From positions 81,668 through 119,011 of the forward strand of contig SVSM01000001.1 of assembly GCA_015064295.1 (NCBI GenBank): DNA of 37,344 nt, read 5' to 3'. Below the pieces are notes generated by a model. It saw only the letters and a program-made list of their open reading frames with translations, did not search any database and was not told the DNA's origin. The stretch is from Oscillospiraceae bacterium (GTDB lineage: Bacteria; Bacillota; Clostridia; Oscillospirales; CAG-272). The translations under genes and the position numbers were made by a program. Shown piece after piece: positions 31,975 to 37,344 of this stretch (its first letter is position 1; the number at the start of each line of letters is the position of its first letter).

Positions 31975-34801
31975 ATTGGTGCAGCATCCTTTTCAGGTAT
32001 TCTCCCGTATGAGAGCCGGGGGTGTTGGCCACCTGCTCGGGGGTACCGCAGGCGATGAGCGTGCCGCCCTTGTCGCCCCCCTCGGGCCCCATGTCCAGGA
32101 TATAGTCGGCGGTCTTGATCAGATCGAGGTTGTGCTCGATGACGATGACCGAATTGCCCTGATCCGCCAGGCGCTGGAGGATCGAGATCAGACGGTTGAC
32201 GTCGTCGGCGTGGAGTCCGGTGGTGGGCTCGTCTAAGATATACGCGGTTTTTCCGGTGCCGCGGCGGGCCAACTCGGTGGCCAGCTTGACGCGCTGCGCC
32301 TCACCGCCCGACAGGGTGGTGGAGGACTGCCCGATCTGAATATAGCCGAGGCCCACGTCATAGAGCGTCTGAAGCTTACGGCGGAGCTTGGGTAGGTTTT
32401 CAAAGAAGGTAAGGCCCTCGGCTACCGTCATGTCAAGCACGTCGGAGATGGTCTTCCCCTTGTACTTAACCTCCAGGGTATCGCGGTTGTAGCGTTTGCC
32501 GCGGCAAACGTCGCAGGTGACGTAGACGTCGGGCAGAAAATGCATTTCAATCTTCTTGACGCCGTCCCCCTCGCAGGCCTCGCAGCGTCCACCCTTTACG
32601 TTAAAGGAAAAGCGTCCCGCCTTGTAGCCACGCATTTTGGCGTCGTTTGTGGAGGCAAACAGCTCGCGAATGTCGTTGAACAGTCCCGTGTAGGTGGCGG
32701 GATTGGAGCGAGGCGTGCGTCCGATGGGGCTCTGGTCGATGGCAATGACCTTGTCAAGGTGCTCGATCCCCTCCACCCGATCGTGCCTGCCGGGGCGTGT
32801 GAGGGCACGGTTCAGCTTTTTGGCCAAAACGGGGTAGAGAATGGCGTTGATGAGAGAGGATTTTCCCGATCCCGATACGCCGGTAACGCAGACGAGCATC
32901 CCAAGGGGAACGGTCACGTCAATGTTTTTCAGATTGTTCTGCTTGGCACCGATGATCTGTAAGCAATGGCCGTTGCCCTCCCGACGGGTGGCAGGGACGG
33001 CGATCCGTTTCTTGCCCGACAGATATTGTCCCGTCAGGGAGTCGGAATTGGCCATGATCTCGGCTGGAGTTCCTGCCGCCACGATCTGACCGCCGTGGAC
33101 GCCGGCACCGGGGCCAATGTCCACGAGAAAGTCGGCCTCCAGCATGGTCTCCTCGTCGTGTTCCACCACGATCACGCTGTTGCCCACGTCGCGGAGGGCC
33201 TTCAGGGCGGCGATCAGCTTGCGGTTATCCCGCTGATGCAGGCCGATGCTGGGCTCGTCCAAAATATACAGTACCCCCATGAGGGAGGATCCGATCTGGG
33301 TAGCCAGGCGGATCCGCTGGGCCTCACCGCCCGACAGGGAGCCGGAGCGGCGGGAGAGGGTCAGATAATTCAGTCCCACGTTCTTTAAGAAGCCCAGGCG
33401 GGAGCGAAGCTCCTTCACGATGTCCCGGGCGATGGTCTCCTCGGTAGGGGAGAGCGCAAGGCTCTCCACGAAGGCCAGCGCCTCGTCCACCGACAACGCA
33501 CAGAGCTCGTCGATGTTCTTACCTCCTACGGTGACGGCCAGGATCTCGTCCTTCAGACGGCGTCCGCGGCAGGCAGGGCAGGGAACAAATTCCAAAAAGT
33601 CCTCGTAGTAGTCGTTCTGTCCCATATCGTAGCGTTGCTCAATGAGAGGGAGAATGCCTTCAAAACGGATCCTTTGGTGGACGTGACGGCCTTCAAAGGA
33701 ACGGTCGATCTCGTAGATCTCGTCCCCCGTGCCCCGGAACAGGGCGTTCCACGCCGCCTCCGAATACGCCTGAATGGGCATATCCAGGGTAAAGCCGTGG
33801 CGCTTGCCGACCGCCTCGTAGAGAGGGGCTGACCAGGTACTGCCGTCGATGGACTTAAAGCCGTTTACGGCGATGGCACCCTCGGCCAGGGAAAGGGAAG
33901 GATCGGGACAAACCAGCTCATAGGAGACGGTACGGAGCTCGCCGATGCCGGAGCAGCGCTGGCAGGCCCCCAAGGGATTGTTAAAGGAAAACATACGGGG
34001 GGAAAGCTCGGGCATACTGAAGTTGTGCTCCTCGCAGGCGTAGTTTTGCGAATAGCTCCGCTCGGTCTGACTGCCATCGGGGTTCAGAATGACCACGAGA
34101 AGGTTGCCCTTGGCCAGATTCAGAGCGTTTTCCGCCGAGTCGGTGAGGCGTGTACGGATGCCGTCCTTCATAACGAGACGGTCGACTACCACGTCGATCG
34201 TGTGCTTTTTGTTCTTATCCAGGGCGGGAGTATCGGATATATCGTAGGTCTCGCCGTCGATGCGGACACGGACGTAGCCGTTTTTCTTGGCCTCCTCCAG
34301 CACCTTTTCGTGCATACCCTTCTTGCTCCGCACCACGGGGGCGAGAAGGAGAAACTTGGTGCCGACAGGAAGGGAGCAGACGTCGTCCAGGATCTGATCG
34401 ATGCTCTGCTGGCGGATCTCCTTGCCGCAGACGGGGCAGTGGGGAATGCCGATACGGGCGTACATCAGGCGGAGATAGTCGTAGATCTCGGTGACGGTGC
34501 CCACCGTGGAACGGGGGTTTTTGGAGGTGGTCTTCTGGTCGATGGAAATGGAGGGGGAAAGCCCTTCGATGAGATCCACGTCGGGCTTGTCCATCTGCCC
34601 CAAAAACATTCGGGCGTAGGAGGACAGGGACTCCACGAAGCGGCGGTGTCCTTCCGCATAGAGGGTATCAAACGCCAGAGACGATTTTCCCGATCCCGAC
34701 AGGCCGGTAAAGACCACCAGCTTGTCCCTCGGGATGGTCACGTCGACGTTTTTCAGATTATGGACGCGAGCGCCCTTTACGGTAATCTTAGGGTAGGACA
34801 T
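31973..34801 (-). CDS. uvrA: Excinuclease ABC subunit A
   Basis: The damage-sensing ATPase of nucleotide excision repair, which loads UvrB. The 942 residues hold two ABC modules, with Walker [13 protein letters not shown] near residue 35 and [12 protein letters not shown] near 645, and [18 protein letters not shown] signatures. Zinc-finger cysteines are in [15 protein letters not shown] and CEACEGDG...CDVCRG. ATG 34801 ([18 protein letters not shown]) matches family starts, with AAGGAAG about 11 bases upstream. The in-frame ATG at 34828 overlaps the uvrB stop and is the alternative, since an ATGA overlap would couple translation. It is transcribed with uvrB under LexA control. Confidence 0.97.
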   Translation of the reverse strand: MSYPKITVKGARVHNLKNVDVTIPRDKLVVFTGLSGSGKSSLAFDTLYAEGHRRFVESLSSYARMFLGQMDKPDVDLIEGLSPSISIDQKTTSKNPRSTVGTVTEIYDYLRLMYARIGIPHCPVCGKEIRQQSIDQILDDVCSLPVGTKFLLLAPVVRSKKGMHEKVLEEAKKNGYVRVRIDGETYDISDTPALDKNKKHTIDVVVDRLVMKDGIRTRLTDSAENALNLAKGNLLVVILNPDGSQTERSYSQNYACEEHNFSMPELSPRMFSFNNPLGACQRCSGIGELRTVSYELVCPDPSLSLAEGAIAVNGFKSIDGSTWSAPLYEAVGKRHGFTLDMPIQAYSEAAWNALFRGTGDEIYEIDRSFEGRHVHQRIRFEGILPLIEQRYDMGQNDYYEDFLEFVPCPACRGRRLKDEILAVTVGGKNIDELCALSVDEALAFVESLALSPTEETIARDIVKELRSRLGFLKNVGLNYLTLSRRSGSLSGGEAQRIRLATQIGSSLMGVLYILDEPSIGLHQRDNRKLIAALKALRDVGNSVIVVEHDEETMLEADFLVDIGPGAGVHGGQIVAAGTPAEIMANSDSLTGQYLSGKKRIAVPATRREGNGHCLQIIGAKQNNLKNIDVTVPLGMLVCVTGVSGSGKSSLINAILYPVLAKKLNRALTRPGRHDRVEGIEHLDKVIAIDQSPIGRTPRSNPATYTGLFNDIRELFASTNDAKMRGYKAGRFSFNVKGGRCEACEGDGVKKIEMHFLPDVYVTCDVCRGKRYNRDTLEVKYKGKTISDVLDMTVAEGLTFFENLPKLRRKLQTLYDVGLGYIQIGQSSTTLSGGEAQRVKLATELARRGTGKTAYILDEPTTGLHADDVNRLISILQRLADQGNSVIVIEHNLDLIKTADYILDMGPEGGDKGGTLIACGTPEQVANTPGSHTGEYLKRMLHQ

Positions 34802-34824
34802 GGATAACGTAGCTTCCTTTCGGA

Positions 34825-36795
34825 TCATTTGATGCGGAGTGCGGCGATCTTGTCGCGCAGATAGGCGGCGCGCTCGAAGTCGAGGCGCTTGGCCGCTTCC
34901 TTCATTTGCTTCGTCAGCTCCTCGGCGAGGGCCGTCTTCTCGTCCCTCGTCATGTTCTTGACGGGCTTGTCGGCGCTCTTTTCGCTCTTGGCACCCGAGA
35001 GGCCGATCTCGATGAGGTCGCGCACCGCTTTTTTGATGGTCTGAGGAGTAATGCCGTTGGCGGCGTTGTAGGCCATCTGGATCTTGCGGCGGCGCTCGGT
35101 CTCCTCCACGGCGGCGCGAATGGATCGCGTCATGACGTCGGCGTACATAATGACCTTACCCTCGGCGTTACGGGCAGCGCGGCCAACCGTCTGGATCAAC
35201 GCCGTTTCGGAGCGCAAAAGCCCCTCCTTGTCGGCGTCCAGAATGGCAACCAGCGACACCTCGGGAATGTCAAGGCCCTCCCGCAGGAGGTTGATGCCCA
35301 CCAGCACGTCGAAGACGCCGAGACGAAGATCACGGATGATCTCCATACGTTCAATGGTCTCCACGTTGTGGTGGATGTATTTGACCTTGATGAGGTTCAT
35401 CTCCAGATACTCGGTCAGATCCTCTGCCATTTTGGTGGTGAGGGTGGTGACGAGGACCCGCTCGCCTTTTTCGGCGCGAAGGCGGATCTCGCCCATCAGG
35501 TCGTCTACCTGACCGGCAATGGGACGGATCTCGATCTCGGGATCCACAAGGCCGGTGGGACGGATGATCTGCTCGGCTATTTGAGTGGAGTTTTCCTTCT
35601 CATAGGCGGCGGGGGTGGCGCTGACGTAGATGACCTGGTTGATCTTGCTCTCAAATTCGTCGAAGAACAGGGGCCGGTTATCAAAGGCGGAGGGAAGACG
35701 GAAGCCATAGTCTACCAGGTTCTTTTTCCGCGCCCGATCGCCGCCGCTCATGCCCTTGACCTGGGGGAGGGTGACGTGGGATTCGTCGACGAACAGGAGG
35801 AAATCCTTAGGGAAATAGTCCATGAGGGTGTAGGGCGTGGTGCCGGGCTTCCGCCCCGAAAAGACGCGGGAGTAGTTTTCCACCCCCGAGCAGTAGCCGA
35901 TCTCGCGGATCATTTCCATATCGTAGCGGGTACGCTCCTCGATGCGCTGGGCCTCGATGAGCTTGTTTTGGGATTTGAACCATTCCACCCGTTCCTCCAG
36001 CTCCTCCTCGATCTCAAGGAGAGCCCGATCTCGCTTGTCGTCAGTGGTAGCGTAGTGGGTGGCGGGAAAGACCGAGGCGTAGCGGAGCTCGCGGACCAGC
36101 TCGCCGGTAATGTAATTGATCTCTGACAGGCGTTCGATCTCGTCGCCGAAGAATTCCACCCGCAGGATCTTGGCATCGGCGGAGGGCGGGAAGATCTCCA
36201 CCACGTCGCCGCGGACGCGGAAGCGGTTGCGCTCAAAGCCCACGTCGTTGCGGTCGTAATGAATGGAGACCAGACGGCGGAGCAGGGTATCCCGCTCCAT
36301 TGCCATACCGGGGCGGAGGGAGATCATCAGATCGGTGTAATCCTCGGGATCGCCGAGGCTGTAAATGCAGGAAACCGACGATACGATGATCACGTCCCGC
36401 CGTTCAAAGAGGGCCGAGGTGGCGCTGTGGCGGAGCTTGTCGATCTCGTCGTTGACGAGGGAATCCTTTTCGATATAGACGTCCTTGCCCGGGATATAGG
36501 CCTCGGGCTGATAGTAGTCGTAATAGGAAACAAAATATTCCACCGCATTCTCGGGGAAGAACTCGCGGAACTCCGAGCAGAGCTGTGCGGCAAGGGTCTT
36601 ATTGTGAGCGAGAACGAGGGTCGGACGGTTGACACGGGCGATAATGTTCGCCATGGTAAAGGTCTTGCCCGAGCCGGTCACGCCGAGAAGAGTCTGATCC
36701 CGATAGCCGGCATTCAGGCCCTCCACCAAGCGGTCGATGGCCTGGGGCTGGTCGCCGGTGGGCTGATAATCGGCCACCAGTTTGAATCGGTCCAT
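34825..36795 (-). CDS. uvrB: Excinuclease ABC subunit B
   Basis: The helicase-like subunit that verifies damage and positions UvrC. The 656-residue protein has Walker [14 protein letters not shown] near residue 40, the strand-separating beta-hairpin [13 protein letters not shown] near 95, the DESHVTLPQ Walker B region, the [17 protein letters not shown] motif and [11 protein letters not shown]-terminal UVR motif ([14 protein letters not shown]) binds UvrC. ATG 36795 follows AGAGAGGTGATCCC, while ATG 36819 has no such site and lies closer to the LexA box. It is first in the uvrBA operon. uvrC is not in the window. Confidence 0.97.
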   Translation of the reverse strand: MDRFKLVADYQPTGDQPQAIDRLVEGLNAGYRDQTLLGVTGSGKTFTMANIIARVNRPTLVLAHNKTLAAQLCSEFREFFPENAVEYFVSYYDYYQPEAYIPGKDVYIEKDSLVNDEIDKLRHSATSALFERRDVIIVSSVSCIYSLGDPEDYTDLMISLRPGMAMERDTLLRRLVSIHYDRNDVGFERNRFRVRGDVVEIFPPSADAKILRVEFFGDEIERLSEINYITGELVRELRYASVFPATHYATTDDKRDRALLEIEEELEERVEWFKSQNKLIEAQRIEERTRYDMEMIREIGYCSGVENYSRVFSGRKPGTTPYTLMDYFPKDFLLFVDESHVTLPQVKGMSGGDRARKKNLVDYGFRLPSAFDNRPLFFDEFESKINQVIYVSATPAAYEKENSTQIAEQIIRPTGLVDPEIEIRPIAGQVDDLMGEIRLRAEKGERVLVTTLTTKMAEDLTEYLEMNLIKVKYIHHNVETIERMEIIRDLRLGVFDVLVGINLLREGLDIPEVSLVAILDADKEGLLRSETALIQTVGRAARNAEGKVIMYADVMTRSIRAAVEETERRRKIQMAYNAANGITPQTIKKAVRDLIEIGLSGAKSEKSADKPVKNMTRDEKTALAEELTKQMKEAAKRLDFERAAYLRDKIAALRIK

Positions 36796-36812
36796 GGGAT
36801 CACCTCTCTTGC

Positions 36813-36826
36813 AGAACAAATGTTTT
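36813..36826. promoter_or_regulatory. LexA (SOS) box of uvrBA
   Basis: AGAACAAATGTTTT matches the Gram-positive LexA consensus CGAACRNRYGTTYC at 12 of 14 positions, with only the two outermost bases differing. It lies just downstream of the predicted transcription start, where LexA would block early elongation or polymerase binding. uvrBA is LexA-controlled in Bacillus subtilis. Confidence 0.82.
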
Positions 36827-36836
36827 CTAACATCTT

Positions 36837-36865
36837 ATTGTAACATATTGTTGCCCGATTGTAAA
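36837..36865 (-). promoter_or_regulatory. Promoter of uvrBA
   Basis: On the minus strand: TTTACA (36865-36860), 17 bases, TGT-TACAAT (36842-36837). This is a good sigma-A match with an extended -10. Transcription would begin about four bases before the LexA box. Confidence 0.85.
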
Positions 36866-36894
36866 GAGATTTTTCAGGATTCGAACAATGGATG

Positions 36895-36928
36895 AAAAAA
36901 GCTCTCCCCTGCCATCGGCAGGGGAGAG
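36895..36928 (-). terminator. Terminator of the ABC exporter gene
   Basis: A 12-bp perfect GC-rich stem (36902-36913 with 36917-36928) and three-base loop is followed, on the minus strand, by CTTTTTTC. It separates the ABC exporter gene from the uvrBA promoter. Confidence 0.94.
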
Positions 36929-36932
36929 TGGA

Positions 36933-37344
36933 TCATTCCAGCTCAAAGGCGCCGGTATAGAGCTGATAGTAGGTGCCCTTTTCGGCGATCAGCTTTTCGT
37001 GGTTGCCGCGTTCGATGATGCGGCCGTGGTCAAGGACCATAATGACGTCGGAGTTCATAACGGTGGAAAGACGGTGAGCAATGACGAAGACGGTACGTCC
37101 CTCCATCAGCTTATCCATACCCCGTTGGACGATGGCCTCGGTACGGGTGTCGATGGAGGAGGTGGCCTCGTCCAGGATCATCACGGGAGGATCGGCCACG
37201 GCAGCCCGGGCAATGGAAATCAGCTGCCGCTGTCCCTGGGAGAGATTGGCGCCGTTGTTGGTCAGCTCGGTGTGATAGCCCTGAGGCAGACGGCTGATGA
37301 AGTCATCGGCGCCCACCAGCTTGGCGGCGGCGATGCATTCCTCG
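36933..37344 (-). CDS. ABC exporter (ABCB/MsbA-like), C-terminal part, runs off the window
   Basis: The last 136 residues of a half-transporter with membrane and ATPase domains fused, cut by the window edge, so its start is not seen. The visible part is the ATP-binding domain: signature LSQGQRQLISIARA, Walker B VMILDEATSSID, the H-loop FVIAHRLST, and the usual ending IIERGNHEKLIAEKGTYYQLY. The frame stays open to 37344 (EECIAAAKL). The LSQGQ variant of LSGGQ and the TSSIDTRTE text are common in bacterial multidrug/lipid half-transporters of the YheH/YheI or LmrCD type, which often occur as gene pairs. The partner may lie beyond the edge. The substrate is unknown. Confidence 0.92.
   Translation of the reverse strand, partial: EECIAAAKLVGADDFISRLPQGYHTELTNNGANLSQGQRQLISIARAAVADPPVMILDEATSSIDTRTEAIVQRGMDKLMEGRTVFVIAHRLSTVMNSDVIMVLDHGRIIERGNHEKLIAEKGTYYQLYTGAFELE

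Overview
The window looks like chromosomal DNA from an endospore-forming, Gram-positive bacterium of the Clostridia type, possibly a gut Oscillospirales/Christensenellales-like lineage (this placement is inference). The evidence is an alpha/beta-type small acid-soluble spore protein with a sigma-G-like promoter, a class B sortase, a LexA box of the Bacillus/Clostridium type in front of uvrBA, a BMP-type nucleoside ABC transporter, AGGAGG-type ribosome binding sites and sharp sigma-A promoters. Coding DNA is rich in C/G at third positions, so long meaningless antisense ORFs are common. I see no tRNA, rRNA, CRISPR array, insertion sequence, prophage or plasmid function. Almost everything is core genome, and the rhamnose operon is the most accessory-like part.

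Layout. (1) 137-5930, plus: xanthine phosphoribosyltransferase, then a BMP lipoprotein, a twin-ATPase and two permeases, forming a purine salvage and nucleoside-import operon with a strong hairpin just after the binding-protein gene. (2) 5943-7887, plus: dxs (isoprenoid precursor synthesis). (3) 16880 down to 7905, minus: a six-gene operon miaB-mutS-mutL-tgt-RluA-type pseudouridine synthase-EamA transporter, mixing tRNA modification and mismatch repair. (4) 16891-18873, plus: fsa/transaldolase-like aldolase and a coiled-coil M23 peptidase, fired from a consensus promoter facing the equally consensus miaB promoter. (5) 18973-19580: mntP. (6) 19579-25860: a divergent AraC-type regulator and the operon rhaB-rhaA-PHP protein-class II aldolase for L-rhamnose breakdown, with a probable two-half-site operator between the promoters. 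(7) 26899 down to 25866, minus: azlC-azlD amino acid exporter. (8) 30522 down to 26917, minus: gpmI-sortase B-glycosyltransferase 2. (9) 31480 down to 30561, minus: radC. (10) 31598-31970, plus: spore protein. (11) 36865 down to 31973, minus: uvrB-uvrA under a LexA box. (12) 37344 down to 36895, minus: C-terminal end of an ABC exporter.

Genes work together in clear units. The first operon imports nucleosides and salvages xanthine. The rhamnose unit isomerises, phosphorylates and cleaves the sugar to dihydroxyacetone phosphate and lactaldehyde, but has no transporter, mutarotase or lactaldehyde enzyme in the window and carries an unexplained PHP-family hydrolase. The miaB operon joins anticodon-loop modification (ms2i6A37, queuosine) with MutS/MutL repair. 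The uvrBA operon is the nucleotide-excision damage-recognition pair. There is no intergenic stretch longer than 300 bases. The longest are 30396-30614, 20554-20794, 31422-31691 and the 5' edge 1-234, all described below. I did not find a wholly new system. The best candidates for second looks are the PHP gene inside the rhamnose operon, the 24-bp palindrome at its end, the rhamnose operator, and an M23 peptidase with an altered zinc-ligand position.
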